Shown one piece after another: positions 1 through 8,779 of a stretch of DNA of 38,705 bases. This DNA is from JBBARC01 sp040400005 (GTDB taxonomy: Bacteria > Pseudomonadota > Alphaproteobacteria > Acetobacterales > Acetobacteraceae): NCBI GenBank assembly GCA_040400005.1, contig JBBARC010000034.1, positions 1-38,705 on the forward strand, given 5' to 3'. Position 1 is the first letter of the stretch. Each line of letters begins with the position of its first letter. A program made the position numbers and the translations under genes. The notes beneath the pieces are model-generated. The model was given only the letters and a program-made list of their open reading frames with translations, searched no databases and had not been told where the DNA came from.

Positions 1-32
1 GAGACCCTTAACGCCTAGGGGCTTGGGAGTTA

Positions 33-55
33 CTCTTTTTCTTCAGAAAAAGAAG
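33..55 (-). repeat. Palindromic intergenic repeat, copy 1
   Basis: Inverted repeat with arms CTTCTTTTTC and GAAAAAGAG around TGAA when read on the minus strand. It lies about 25 bases past the stop of the NADH dehydrogenase gene and belongs to a family with four more copies at about 3323, 20062, 33744 and 33852. As RNA it would fold into an A/U-rich hairpin and could act as a weak terminator or 3' stabiliser. The first 30 bases of the window hold nothing else that I recognise. Confidence 0.7.
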
Positions 56-80
56 GTTCTTTCCTTCCCTTTCTTTCCCC

Positions 81-1397
81 CTAATGCAACTTCACCGGCG
101 GTGCGGGGCCGCCACGCGATAGTAGGCGCATGAGCACGGATCCGCGGCCGTGTAGGGCGCCTTGGTGCAGCATGTACAGGGATTTATAAACAATCCGGGC
201 GAATTGGCCTTCAAGGAAAAACCCGCGGCCGAAAAAACCGCCCATCAGGTTGCCGACGGTGCTGAATTTACCCAGCGACACCAGCGATCCGAAATCGCGG
301 TAGGTGAACTGGCCGAGCGCGCGGCCGGCGAGTTTGGCCTCGATTTGGGTTACCATGAAGGCGGCCATTTGGTGGGCGGCCTGGGCGCGGGGCGGTACCG
401 GGGTATCATGGCCGGGGCGCGGGCAGGCGGCGCAGTCGCCGATCGCGAAAATTTCGTCGTCCAGCGTGGTTTGCAGGCTGGGGCGCACCGCTAACTGGTT
501 GATACGGTTGGTTTCTAACCCGCCGATGCCGGCCAGCACGGCGGGCGCTTTGACCCCGGCCGACCACACCACCAGTTCGGATGGCACGGTGCTGCCATCG
601 ACCAGGCGCACGCCATCGGCGGTGACTTCGGCAACTGTGGCGCCGGTCATTACACTCACCCCAATTTCATCGAGCTTGGCGCGGGTGGCCACGGATATGC
701 GGTCGGGCAGGGCGGGTAGTATGCGCGGGGCTGCTTCGATCAGCACAATGCGCAGGTCGCGGGCGGGGTCGATGCGATCTAGCCCGTGGGCGATAATGGC
801 GCGTGCGGTGTGCGATAATTCGGCGGCAAGCTCGGTGCCGGTGGCGCCGGCGCCGATAATTGCCACGTGCAGCTGGCCGGGTTTTACCGCCCCACCTTGG
901 GTTTGCGCGCGCAGGCAGGCATTTACGAGGCGGCGATTGAAGCGGCTGGCTTGTTCGGGGGTTTCCAGCGGCACGGCGAAGGCGGCGGCGCCGGGCGTGC
1001 CGAAATCATTGGTGACACTGCCAATGGCGATCACCAGCGTATCGTAGGCCAGATCGTGTTCGGGGGTGATTAAGCGGCCTTCGTCATCGAATGTTGCCGC
1101 CAGCCGCACTGTGTGGGCTGCCCGATCCAGATCTTTTAGCTCGCCAAACCGGTAGCGAAAGCCATGCCAATGGGCTTGTGCCAAGTAGCTTAGCTCGTGT
1201 TGGCTGCGGCGCAGGCTGCCGGCGGCCACCGCATGCAGCAGCGGCTTCCACATGTGGGTGCGGCTACGATCGACCAGGGTAATTTCGGCGCGACCGCGGC
1301 GGCCCAGGCGGTTGCCCAAGGTGGTTGCCAGTTCCAGCCCGGCGGCACCGCCGCCGACGATCACAATCCTATGCAGGCCTTGGCGCTCGCCGGCCAT
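81..1397 (-). CDS. ndh: Type II NADH dehydrogenase (NDH-2), FAD-dependent
   Basis: Single-subunit, non-proton-pumping NADH:quinone oxidoreductase of the respiratory chain, attached to the inner face of the cytoplasmic membrane. The 438-residue protein has two Rossmann dinucleotide folds: an N-terminal FAD site (GGGAAG, residues 15-20) and a central NADH site (GAGATG, about 182-187). Near residue 300 comes the AIGDCA segment that closes on FAD. The C-terminal part is rich in Phe, Gly and basic residues, as expected for the membrane-anchoring end. An ATG lies 15 bases upstream (1412), but the chosen ATG has GGAG at a good distance, formed by the codons of that extension, so 1397 is preferred. 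The gene is divergent from the DUF2855 gene. NDH-2 is favoured over sulfide:quinone reductase because the conserved sulfide-oxidising cysteines are not evident. Confidence 0.85.
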   Translation of the reverse strand: MAGERQGLHRIVIVGGGAAGLELATTLGNRLGRRGRAEITLVDRSRTHMWKPLLHAVAAGSLRRSQHELSYLAQAHWHGFRYRFGELKDLDRAAHTVRLAATFDDEGRLITPEHDLAYDTLVIAIGSVTNDFGTPGAAAFAVPLETPEQASRFNRRLVNACLRAQTQGGAVKPGQLHVAIIGAGATGTELAAELSHTARAIIAHGLDRIDPARDLRIVLIEAAPRILPALPDRISVATRAKLDEIGVSVMTGATVAEVTADGVRLVDGSTVPSELVVWSAGVKAPAVLAGIGGLETNRINQLAVRPSLQTTLDDEIFAIGDCAACPRPGHDTPVPPRAQAAHQMAAFMVTQIEAKLAGRALGQFTYRDFGSLVSLGKFSTVGNLMGGFFGRGFFLEGQFARIVYKSLYMLHQGALHGRGSVLMRLLSRGGPAPPVKLH

Positions 1398-1477
1398 CGC
1401 GTGGTTCTCCATGCGTTAAACCTGATCTGGGCACGAAATATGCTGCAACACAACATAAACGCGGGATCCGGGGCCAA

Positions 1478-1507
1478 TTGACCGCACCATCGCTTCACGG
1501 GACTAAT
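1478..1507 (+). promoter_or_regulatory. Candidate sigma-70-type promoter for the DUF2855-GST pair
   Basis: TTGACC at 1478-1483 is followed after 18 bases by ACTAAT at 1502-1507, about 60 bases before the chosen start at 1566. The -10 match is only moderate (4 of 6), so this is a suggestion. Confidence 0.3.
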
Positions 1508-1565
1508 GGCATCCGGTATGTCAAAGCCGCCGGAAAATTCGGCCTATCTTACAGGAGCGCGCGCC

Positions 1566-2660
1566 ATGCAGCTGACCGAATTTTTGGTTAATCGCGGCAA
1601 TTTCAGCGATACCCGCATTGCCCACCTCCCCGTGCCCAACGTTCACGCCGGCGAAATTCTGGTAGCGATCGACCGGTTTGCGCTGACTGCCAATAACATC
1701 ACCTACGCGGTGGTGGGCGATAGCATCGGCTACTGGAAGTTTTTTCCCAGCACCCCGGGCTGGGGCATTGTGCCGGTGTGGGGGTTTGCAACCGTGGTGG
1801 AATCGCAATGCGGCGCCATTGCAGTAGGCGAACAGATCTGGGGCTTTCTGCCCATGGCAAGCCATTTGGTGCTGACCCCCGATGCGGTGAACCTAGGCGG
1901 TTTTGTGGATAGCACCGCCCATCGCCGTGATCTGCCTGAAGTGTACAACCGCTACCAGCGCACCGCCGGCGAAAGCGATGCGGTGCGCCAGTTAGGCGAT
2001 ACGCGATCGCTACTATTTCCGCTATTCATTACATCGTTTGTGATTTTTGATTTTCTCGCCGATAATGCGTTTTTTGGCGCCAAGCAAGTGCTGATCGGCA
2101 GTGCATCTTCCAAAACTGCTTTTGGTCTGGCCAATTTTCTGCGCAACGATGCCGCCGGCAAGGTGAGTGTTGCGGGGCTAACATCGCCCAAAAATGCCGA
2201 TTTTGTGCGCGCTTTGGGCACCTATGATCAGGTTAGCACGTACGACCGCATAACCGCGTTGGACCCCAGCATTCCCACCGCTTTTGTTGATATGTCGGGG
2301 GATGCCAGCGTGATCGAAACCGTGCACCAGCATTTTGCCAAAAACCTTGTGCTAAGTTCCATGGTTGGTATCACCCACTGGCAGCAGCAGCGCCCGCCGG
2401 CCGATTTGCCGGGCGCGACCCCCACGATGTTTTTCGCCCCGAGCCAGATTGTGAAACGTGAACAGGATTGGGGCGCAGGGGAAATTATGCGCAAGGCCTA
2501 CGCCGGCAGCGCCCGGGTAGCCGCTGAAAGTGCCAAATTTCTCAACATGCGCTATGTGCATGGCGCCGCCGCCGTGCAAGATGCATTTTCGCGCGCAGTC
2601 GATGGCCAAGCCCAACCCAGCGAAGGGCTGATTCTGTCGCTTACCGAAAAGGAAAGCTAA
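1566..2660 (+). CDS. DUF2855 family protein (MDR-like fold)
   Basis: A 364-residue cytoplasmic protein matching the DUF2855 family, distant relatives of medium-chain dehydrogenases/quinone oxidoreductases. The N-terminal half carries a GroES-like pattern (VAIDRFALTANNITYA, then a PGWGIVPVWGFA stretch). The middle has a Rossmann-like segment (QVLIGSASSKTAFGLA) where an NAD(P) cofactor would sit, without a standard GxGxxG. No activity is established for this family as far as I know. The start at 1566 is chosen because AGGAG lies 8 bases upstream; an ATG at 1506 in the same frame lacks such a site. The stop is 3 bases before the glutathione transferase start, so the two are almost certainly cotranscribed, which hints at a shared role in handling reactive carbonyls or quinones (inference). 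Confidence 0.8.
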   Translation: MQLTEFLVNRGNFSDTRIAHLPVPNVHAGEILVAIDRFALTANNITYAVVGDSIGYWKFFPSTPGWGIVPVWGFATVVESQCGAIAVGEQIWGFLPMASHLVLTPDAVNLGGFVDSTAHRRDLPEVYNRYQRTAGESDAVRQLGDTRSLLFPLFITSFVIFDFLADNAFFGAKQVLIGSASSKTAFGLANFLRNDAAGKVSVAGLTSPKNADFVRALGTYDQVSTYDRITALDPSIPTAFVDMSGDASVIETVHQHFAKNLVLSSMVGITHWQQQRPPADLPGATPTMFFAPSQIVKREQDWGAGEIMRKAYAGSARVAAESAKFLNMRYVHGAAAVQDAFSRAVDGQAQPSEGLILSLTEKES

Positions 2661-2663
2661 GCT

Positions 2664-3299
2664 ATGGCCCTAACCCTATACGATTTCACCATGGCGCCCA
2701 GCCCGCGCCGGGCGCGCATTTTTCTGGCTGAAAAAAGCGTGCCGTTTGAACGGGTGATTGTTGATTTGAAAACAAACGAACAATTATCCGATGCATTTCG
2801 TGCGATAAATCCGCTATGCACCGTGCCGGCGTTAAAACTGGATGATGGCACCGTGCTGCCCGATAACGCCGGCATCGCGGCTTATCTGGAAGCAGCCTAC
2901 CCCAACCCGCCGCTGATGGGCACCACGCCCACCGAAAAAGGCCTGGTTGCCAGTTGGAATGCGCGCGTCGAATTTGAAGGGCTGATGGCAGTGGCCGAAG
3001 CTTTGCGCAACTCCGTGCCCGGCATGAAAGATCGCGCCCTCACCGGTGCCAAAAATTTCGCCCAGGTGCCAGAATTGGCGGCGCGCGGTTTGGCGCGGCT
3101 AGAAGATTTTTTCGATATGCTTGATGCCCGGCTGCACGAGCGCGATTTTATTGCCATCGGCAGCTTTAGTTTGGCCGATATTACCGCTATTGTGGCGGTG
3201 GATTTCGCCCGCGTGGTGCGCGCCAAGCCTAAGCCGGAGCATGAAAACATTGCGCGCTGGCGGGCGGCTTTGGCTTTGCGCGGTAGGATGGCGGCTTAG
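2664..3299 (+). CDS. Glutathione S-transferase family protein
   Basis: Soluble 211-residue protein with the two-domain GST layout: an N-terminal thioredoxin-like domain (about 1-80) and an all-helical C-terminal domain. Seen directly: the N-terminal SPRRAR segment, where Ser13 is the likely glutathione-activating residue, and TVPAL at 53-57, whose proline is the conserved cis-Pro. The usual ES(x)AI glutathione-binding motif reads DNAGI here, a non-standard but tolerated form. The C-terminal domain holds the SLADI capping segment. A purine-rich site (AAGGAAAG) precedes the start. It follows the DUF2855 gene with a 3-base gap. The substrate cannot be told from sequence. Confidence 0.85.
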   Translation: MALTLYDFTMAPSPRRARIFLAEKSVPFERVIVDLKTNEQLSDAFRAINPLCTVPALKLDDGTVLPDNAGIAAYLEAAYPNPPLMGTTPTEKGLVASWNARVEFEGLMAVAEALRNSVPGMKDRALTGAKNFAQVPELAARGLARLEDFFDMLDARLHERDFIAIGSFSLADITAIVAVDFARVVRAKPKPEHENIARWRAALALRGRMAA

Positions 3300-3322
3300 C
3301 GGTAGGCCAGGTAACGAAGGAT

Positions 3323-3366
3323 CTTCTTTTCTGAAGAAAAGAAGCAAAAGACTTTTTATAAATTTG
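3323..3366 (+). repeat. Palindromic intergenic repeat, copy 2
   Basis: Arms CTTCTTTTC and GAAAAGAAG around TGAA, followed by a shared tail (CAAAAGACTTTTTATAA and then GGGCCTGGGG). It starts 23 bases after the GST stop. The same tail, including GGGCCTGGGG, follows the palindrome in copy 5, so the repeat unit is longer than the hairpin. Confidence 0.8.
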
Positions 3367-3430
3367 GGCCTGGGGGGTTTTGGCACCGTGCGTTATTGCC
3401 GCAACACCGGTTTAGCGGTTTTCTGATACC

Positions 3431-4504
3431 ATGCGCATTCTGCACGTTGGTAATTTCGGATCGCGCGCTAAAGGTGCTTATCTGCACTCGGTCGCGCCAA
3501 AACTGAGCCGCGGCATGGTGCGGCTGGGCCACCACGTGATTGATTTTTCAGATCGCGACATCGCCCGCGCCGCTACCCCTTTTGGTGCGCGCAAACTGGG
3601 TATCGGTGCGGTTAACCGCGCATTGACCGACGCCGTGCGCGATAGCGGCCCCGACCTGCTGCTGCTGGGGCACGCTGATACCATTCGCGCCGCAACCATT
3701 GCTGCCATACGCGTGACCAATCCGCGCTTGCGCGTGGTGCAGTGGAATGTCGATCCGCTGTTTGAACCCGATAATGTCGCGCGCCTGCTCAGCAAAACGC
3801 CGGTGGTTGATGCAACCCTGGTGTCCACTGCCGGCGCTGCATTGCGCTTACTGCAAACATCTTCCGCACGGCCCGGCATGCGGGTCGGGTTCTTGCCCAA
3901 CCCGGTCGATTTTTCAGTCGAGTCCAGTAATGCCCACGAAAACCCCAACCCAGCGCACGATCTGTTTTATGCCTGCGGCCATCCTAACCGGCCACGCCGC
4001 GCGCTATTTGGCACCGAATGGGATATAGAAGATTTCTTCCGCACCCTGCGCGCACGGTTACCAAACATGCGTGCGCTACTGCCAGGTTTGTTTGGAGCGC
4101 CGCATCTTGCCGGGGCACCCTATCAAGCGGCCTTGGCGACCTGCGCCATGGGGGTAAATGCCAGCCGCCGCAACGATCAGTTTTTATACTCGTCCGATCG
4201 CCTGGCCCACATGATCGGCAATGGCCAGGCGATACTGATCGATCGCGCCACCGGGTACGACGCTTTGTTCAGCGATAGCGAGATGCTGTTTTTCAGCTCG
4301 ATGGACGACCTCGCTGGCCACATCAAACGCATGATCGCCGATCCCGCCGCACGCATGGCCCTGGCATCAGCCGGGCGGGCACGCTACCACGCGCTTTTTA
4401 ACGAAACACTGGTGGCAGGCTACGTGCTTGGGGTGGCCTTTGGTACTCACGATGCCGCCCGCTATGCGTGGCCCACGCTACTTGCGCCCAAGCCGCTTGC
4501 CTAA
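3431..4504 (+). CDS. GT-B type glycosyltransferase (group 1-like)
   Basis: A 357-residue cytoplasmic or membrane-associated sugar transferase. The N-terminus (MRILHVGNFGSRAKG) is the first strand and Gly-rich loop of a GT-B fold. The C-terminal half (GVNASRRNDQFLYSSDR, then GNGQAILIDRATG and FFSSMDDL) matches the nucleotide-sugar-binding domain of glycosyl transferases group 1 of the Glyco_trans_1_2 kind, where the ordered text near residues 235-300 holds the donor site. Donor and acceptor are unknown. The start has only a weak ribosome-binding site. Ten bases separate it from the O-antigen ligase gene, so the pair probably works on one surface polysaccharide. Confidence 0.75.
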   Translation: MRILHVGNFGSRAKGAYLHSVAPKLSRGMVRLGHHVIDFSDRDIARAATPFGARKLGIGAVNRALTDAVRDSGPDLLLLGHADTIRAATIAAIRVTNPRLRVVQWNVDPLFEPDNVARLLSKTPVVDATLVSTAGAALRLLQTSSARPGMRVGFLPNPVDFSVESSNAHENPNPAHDLFYACGHPNRPRRALFGTEWDIEDFFRTLRARLPNMRALLPGLFGAPHLAGAPYQAALATCAMGVNASRRNDQFLYSSDRLAHMIGNGQAILIDRATGYDALFSDSEMLFFSSMDDLAGHIKRMIADPAARMALASAGRARYHALFNETLVAGYVLGVAFGTHDAARYAWPTLLAPKPLA

Positions 4505-4514
4505 GGTTTTTTCA

Positions 4515-5654
4515 ATGCCCAGCCTGGATCTACGCGCACCATACCTATTGACCGGGGCGGTGTTTGCTTATTTTGCTGCGGCCTTCTTGCTGCCCACCGA
4601 ACCGGCCTCGGCCTTTTTTGTCTATGCCGGCGTGTTGCCATTGCTGCTGATGGCGTGGCCGTCAGCAAAGCTTACACGAAATCTGGATGCGGCGGCGGTC
4701 TGCGCGCTCGGGTTGATTGTCTATTCTGGTGCCAGTGTTCTTTGGGGGATCAATAACAACCACCGCGCCCTGCGCTTTGCCCTCGATAGTGCCGCGTGTT
4801 TCGGCTTTATCTTAGCATTGATAAAGGTATTTACCAACCCGTTCGCCCGCCGCCGGGCGCTGGATGTGATGATCATTGCCGGCTGTGTGAATGCGGTCAT
4901 AGCTATAAGCTGGTTTTTTCTGCACCCCGTAGAAGATCCCCGCCTGCATGGCTACGGCATCAGCCAGCACCCTATCTTGGGCGCCATGGTCATCGCCGTG
5001 CCATATCTCGCGGCATTGGGCCGCGGCCTAGCGCAACCCGCACTGCGCACGGCACATTTGCTGGCGGCGGCCTTGCTGGCCAGCTTTATTCTGATGACCG
5101 AAAGCCGCGGGCCGATGCTGGCAGCAACGCTCGCAACCGTTTTTTTATGTGCGGCCGGTCCGTGGCGGTGGCGGGCTTTGCTGGTATTTGCCGGCATCGC
5201 TACGGCCTGGGCAATGTTGCCGGCCAGTATGCACGATCATCAGGAAGCGGTGCTGGTGGCGCGCGGGGCGTCGCACCGCATCGATATCTGGTCGTTCACG
5301 GTGCACAGTATTCTCGATCGCCCACTGTTTGGCCATGGCCTTGCCGCCAATTTGCAGTTCGGCGAGTTCACCTTTCCACACGATGTGTATTTGTCGCTGC
5401 TGTTTTATGGTGGTGTCGGTGGGCTTGCCCTGTTTGCTGCCATGATTGGGCTGATCGCCCGCCACCTGTGGCGTTCACCGCACGACGTGGAATGGCTTAT
5501 TCTTATTGCTTTGTTTCTCAATCTTTTGGTCGGCGGCCTGACCGATCTTGGCCAGATTACCAAAGGGCCAGGCGCGTTATGGCTTATTTTGTGGTTGCCG
5601 GTAGGCCTGGTGTTGGGCCGTGACGCCGCCACCGGGGCGCCACGGCAGGTCTGA
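4515..5654 (+). CDS. O-antigen ligase / Wzy-type polymerase family membrane protein
   Basis: A 379-residue polytopic inner-membrane protein of the Wzy_C / O-antigen ligase superfamily, with roughly ten or more hydrophobic helices. The family signature is present: a large periplasmic loop with RIDIW and then RPLFGHGL near residues 250-275, followed by the HDVYLSLLFYGG segment where ligases carry the conserved His. Members either join O-antigen to lipid A-core or polymerise repeat units; the sequence does not separate these. The chosen ATG lies 10 bases after the stop of the glycosyltransferase gene; an in-frame ATG at 4428 would overlap that gene by 77 bases and is not needed. The gene is convergent with the beta-helix gene, 11 bases apart. 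Confidence 0.8.
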   Translation: MPSLDLRAPYLLTGAVFAYFAAAFLLPTEPASAFFVYAGVLPLLLMAWPSAKLTRNLDAAAVCALGLIVYSGASVLWGINNNHRALRFALDSAACFGFILALIKVFTNPFARRRALDVMIIAGCVNAVIAISWFFLHPVEDPRLHGYGISQHPILGAMVIAVPYLAALGRGLAQPALRTAHLLAAALLASFILMTESRGPMLAATLATVFLCAAGPWRWRALLVFAGIATAWAMLPASMHDHQEAVLVARGASHRIDIWSFTVHSILDRPLFGHGLAANLQFGEFTFPHDVYLSLLFYGGVGGLALFAAMIGLIARHLWRSPHDVEWLILIALFLNLLVGGLTDLGQITKGPGALWLILWLPVGLVLGRDAATGAPRQV

Positions 5655-5665
5655 TCCGCTCGCTA

Positions 5666-7210
5666 TCAATCCATCGCACCCAGGGTCGCCGCACTGCGCG
5701 GTAAGCCTGCCTGGGTGTGATGCTTGTAAGTGCTAGTGCCAATCACCGGCACATAATTGGCAACACTCGCCGTAAGTGCCGCTTCGTCCGAAGTCAGTTT
5801 GTTGGTGAGCACGAAACTATGGCTGAGCTCAGAAAATGCTTCGGTCACGGCCACATCACCGCGATAGGGTGCCGCGCAAAAGCCAACAAAGGCATTTTTG
5901 AGAATGCGCGTGCTAACATTTGTCGGCCATGCAGCATCACCTGGCAGCAGGCGCGGCCAGAAAAAGCCCATCGGCACGTTTGCGTTAACGCCATCAAAGG
6001 TGCGGGCGAAGCTCACAAAATTATTATTCTCGATGTCGGCGTACTGGGTGCGCGCGTCAGTCATCCCTTCACTGGCAAAATTGATGCCGATGCCGTTAGC
6101 CTGATAACCGGCCGCGTTCTTCACCAGCACCGAATTGCGCATGGTCAGTATGCCGCCATTGGGGATATCCACCAAATAGGCTTCCGCCTGCCCTTTACCG
6201 GGCTGCGGCACACCGCCTTCAAAATAGTCGCCAATAAACGTATTGATCTGCGCACGCGATTTGAACAAATGGCCGTAATAGGCATCATGCGACCACGAAT
6301 TGATCATGGTCACGCGGTAGTTGGGGTCCACCGTACTGGCACCAATATAGGCGTTGTGCGCCGGGCCGTTGGTGCCGCCATTGTGATCAAGTTCAACCCG
6401 ATCAAGAAACAGAAAGCCACCGGCGCCACCCGCACCAAAAATGCCATTGCCGCCGCTGCGCTGGAAATAGCTGACCCGCATATTGCGTAGGGTCAGATTG
6501 CTGGCACCAACAATATAAACCCCGGCCTTTCCCACCACAGACCCCACGGCTGATGTAATGTCGATGTTTGCCATTACCATGCCGTTGCTGGTATCAAAAT
6601 ATACCGGCGCCTGGCCCAGTGTATTGTTCGACGCGCCACCGGTTAACATAATCACTGGGCGGCGGTTATTCTGCACCACACCGGATATGGTTACGTTGTC
6701 GGGGGTGTGGAATATACCAGCATTGTAGTCGGCATCACTGTCCCACATCGCGCCAAACCAAGGCTGATTGGCGTCGCCCGAATACACCGCAGGATAAACC
6801 AGAAACTGATCGCCTTCGCGGGCCAACCGGTAGCCGTGGCTGCGGGTGAACGGGCCGCAGCCGCTGGCAGCCGCCGATGCGGGGGTATTAATATCCTGCC
6901 CGCCACCCAGATAGGCGCAATTCCCCTGGTTGGCGAAGCTGGTATAGGTCGCGATCAGCGCCCCACCGCGATATTGTTCAATCTTCGGCGTGCCGCTGGT
7001 GGCGGCCGGCACGCTGGGTATGGCGGCGCCGGTTGTCCAGGTAAAAGCGGGCGGGTAGGCGGTGGTGCCGGCGCAAAGCGGCCCCTGTTCCGTGCGCGCC
7101 GCGTTGGTTGTGTAAGTGCCGGTGGATACCAGGTTGCCCGGCCCACACCAGGCTGGGGACGCAAGCAGCAACAGCGGCAGGGCTATGGATGGGATCGCAT
7201 GATGTTTCAT
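5666..7210 (-). CDS. Secreted right-handed beta-helix protein
   Basis: A 514-residue protein with a Sec signal peptide (short basic start, then IALPLLLLASPAWC, cleavage near residue 22). The middle is made of short repeated strands of the parallel beta-helix kind (NVTISGVVQNN, GMVMANIDITS, NLTLRNMRVSYF, GFLFLDRVELDHNGG, NTFIGDYFEGG, GILTMRNSVLVKN), as in pectate-lyase-like and other polysaccharide-active folds. No family-specific catalytic motif could be assigned, so lyase, hydrolase or structural roles all remain open. GGAG lies 5 bases before the ATG. The roughly 215 bases upstream (7211-7427) hold its probable promoter and no gene. It is convergent with the O-antigen ligase gene, so a link to surface polysaccharide is only suggestive. 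Confidence 0.7.
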   Translation of the reverse strand: MKHHAIPSIALPLLLLASPAWCGPGNLVSTGTYTTNAARTEQGPLCAGTTAYPPAFTWTTGAAIPSVPAATSGTPKIEQYRGGALIATYTSFANQGNCAYLGGGQDINTPASAAASGCGPFTRSHGYRLAREGDQFLVYPAVYSGDANQPWFGAMWDSDADYNAGIFHTPDNVTISGVVQNNRRPVIMLTGGASNNTLGQAPVYFDTSNGMVMANIDITSAVGSVVGKAGVYIVGASNLTLRNMRVSYFQRSGGNGIFGAGGAGGFLFLDRVELDHNGGTNGPAHNAYIGASTVDPNYRVTMINSWSHDAYYGHLFKSRAQINTFIGDYFEGGVPQPGKGQAEAYLVDIPNGGILTMRNSVLVKNAAGYQANGIGINFASEGMTDARTQYADIENNNFVSFARTFDGVNANVPMGFFWPRLLPGDAAWPTNVSTRILKNAFVGFCAAPYRGDVAVTEAFSELSHSFVLTNKLTSDEAALTASVANYVPVIGTSTYKHHTQAGLPRSAATLGAMD

Positions 7211-7380
7211 GGTGTCTCCATTGAGTAAAACTACTCATCCAGAAACACAACTAGCAGTTGTTAGCACAGGGTGTAAACCACTTTGACGTGTAGTCGGGTG
7301 GGTATGCGTGAGTATATACCCTCACACGCCTCGTACTGCGCCCCGAATGGTGGCGCGATCGTCTTTTCTTGACCGGCAAA

Positions 7381-7402
7381 CCGGGCGCTGGGGGGCGCCC
7401 GG
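7381..7402 (-). terminator. GC-rich hairpin downstream of pspC
   Basis: Perfect 8-bp stem CCGGGCGC / GCGCCCGG with a six-base loop, 26 bases past the pspC stop. It lacks a T run in the direction of transcription, so it is a terminator-like structure rather than a classical terminator. Confidence 0.4.
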
Positions 7403-7427
7403 CCCTGGTTGCGTTGTCAGTTTGTGG

Positions 7428-7742
7428 TTAACCGCGCCGTTCCAGGTCGCGAATGGCCCGGGCCAGGCGTTCTTCGCGATCGGCGCGGGCATTTTCAACA
7501 TGCGCCAGGATTGGCCCCAGCCCATCGCGCGCATCGCCACCCCGCGCTGCCACCCTGGCCCGCAACAGCACCAGCACGCCGTAAATCACCAAAGCGGCAA
7601 AGGCGTGGCACAGCAGCATAAACACCGCCCCCAGCCGCCACAGCCACACCGGCAACCCGGTGCGGCGGGCCAGGTTGGCGCACACACCGCCAATCCAGGC
7701 GCGCGGTGCATACGCATACGAAACGCGGTCAGCCATGATCAT
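7428..7742 (-). CDS. pspC: PspC-domain envelope stress membrane protein
   Basis: A 104-residue protein with the PspC domain: an N-terminal stretch with Gly-Gly-Val-Cys (IGGVCANLARRTG) followed by a transmembrane helix (LGAVFMLLCHAFAALVIYGVLVLL), then a basic cytoplasmic tail. PspC proteins sit in the inner membrane and help relay envelope damage to PspA. The ATG at 7742 is chosen because GGAGAAAG lies 4 bases upstream; a second ATG follows 6 bases later. It is the last gene of the psp operon, 34 bases after pspA. Family assignment is good; length is typical of short alphaproteobacterial forms. Confidence 0.8.
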   Translation of the reverse strand: MIMADRVSYAYAPRAWIGGVCANLARRTGLPVWLWRLGAVFMLLCHAFAALVIYGVLVLLRARVAARGGDARDGLGPILAHVENARADREERLARAIRDLERRG

Positions 7743-7776
7743 GGCACTTTCTCCCAATTGGCAAAGGGTTAGGCGG

Positions 7777-8466
7777 TTAAATAGGTTTCACCGGCTTTAT
7801 CTGGTTGCCCAGGCGCGCTTTTAACGCTTCAAGCTCACTATCCACCGTGGAATCGGCTTCAAGCCCCGCCAGTTCTTCTTCCAGCGACGGCGCCCGGCCA
7901 CGGCCCAAATCGTAGCTATCCACCCGGCCTTCCAGTTGGTCTAACGAGCGTTCCGCCTGCTCAAAGCGAAAAAACGCATCGTTAATCCGCTCATCGTGCA
8001 AGGTTTCGCGCAGTTTTAAGCGGTTGCCGGCGGTTACCCGGCGGGCGGCAAAACTGCGCTCGCGGGCTTTGGCATCGGCAAGTTTGGCCTGCAGCTTGGC
8101 GATGTCATCATCCTGGCGGCTTAACGCCGTCACGATGGTGGCAATCTGCTGGTCCACCTGGGTGCGGGATTCTTGCCGATGGGCACGCGCCAACAGGGCG
8201 CCACGGGCCAAATCTTCACGCCCTCGGGTGAGTGCCAGCTCGGCCTTGCGCTGCCAATCTTCCGCTTCCCGCGACAGGCTGTTGGCACGCCGTTCCAGTT
8301 CGCGCCGCTCGGCAATGCTGCGCACCGCCGACGACCGCACTTCCACCAGCGTATCTTCCATTTCCTGAATAATCAGGCGGATGATTTTTTCCGGGTCCTC
8401 AGCACTGGCCAGCAGCGCGTTGAGGTTGGAATTCATGATATCGGCAAGCCGCGAAAAAATGCCCAT
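7777..8466 (-). CDS. pspA: Phage shock protein A (PspA/IM30 family)
   Basis: A 229-residue peripheral membrane protein of the PspA/Vipp1 (ESCRT-III-related) family. It starts MGIFSRLADIMNSNLNALL, the amphipathic membrane-binding helix, followed by DPEKIIRLIIQEMEDTL, a family hallmark. The remainder is one long coiled coil (to about residue 200) with the RLKLRE and FDRLE-like segments in their usual order. In the cell it binds stressed membranes and, when free, restrains PspF. AAGGAT precedes the ATG. It lies between the 67-aa unknown gene and pspC, behind the sigma-54 promoter at 8780-8795. Confidence 0.92.
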   Translation of the reverse strand: MGIFSRLADIMNSNLNALLASAEDPEKIIRLIIQEMEDTLVEVRSSAVRSIAERRELERRANSLSREAEDWQRKAELALTRGREDLARGALLARAHRQESRTQVDQQIATIVTALSRQDDDIAKLQAKLADAKARERSFAARRVTAGNRLKLRETLHDERINDAFFRFEQAERSLDQLEGRVDSYDLGRGRAPSLEEELAGLEADSTVDSELEALKARLGNQIKPVKPI

Positions 8467-8512
8467 GGCGGCGGATCCTTATAAGGTTTGGGGTGAGACG
8501 GGATTAGGGTGG

Positions 8513-8716
8513 TTAGCTTGCCAGAAATAGCCAGATCTGGCCGGATGTGATCAGTCCCGCTGCGGCCACGCGCAGGGTAACGCCGGCGGCGTTGGCCCAA
8601 AAATCAGGGCGCGGCAGCGGCAGCGGGCTGGGGGGCACCCGGCCGCGGCTGGTCACCGGGGCGGCGGCGAAGTGTTGTGCAAAGCCTGGGGTAGGGGAGA
8701 AGATGGCGGTCGACAT
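8513..8716 (-). CDS. Small hypothetical protein, first gene of the psp operon
   Basis: A 67-residue protein that I do not recognise. The first half is rich in Pro, Ser and Arg; the C-terminal half (from FWANAAG to IWLFLAS) is hydrophobic enough for one membrane helix. AAGGA lies about 9 bases before the ATG, which supports real translation. It is the first gene after the sigma-54 promoter, with pspA starting 46 bases after its stop. It occupies the place of a small Psp membrane component, but no resemblance to PspB was visible, so any role in stress sensing is inference from position. Confidence 0.6.
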   Translation of the reverse strand: MSTAIFSPTPGFAQHFAAAPVTSRGRVPPSPLPLPRPDFWANAAGVTLRVAAAGLITSGQIWLFLAS

Positions 8717-8779
8717 GGCTGGCGGTCCTTTATCTTGCTGGTCTCAGGGTCAGGCCCGGTTGGGGTCTGCCAGGGTGTT

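Noticed and set aside
4796..5623. Open frame of about 275 codons overlapping the O-antigen ligase gene in another frame
   Set aside because: Arg/Gly/Cys-rich translation without domains; the ligase frame has membrane helices and family motifs.
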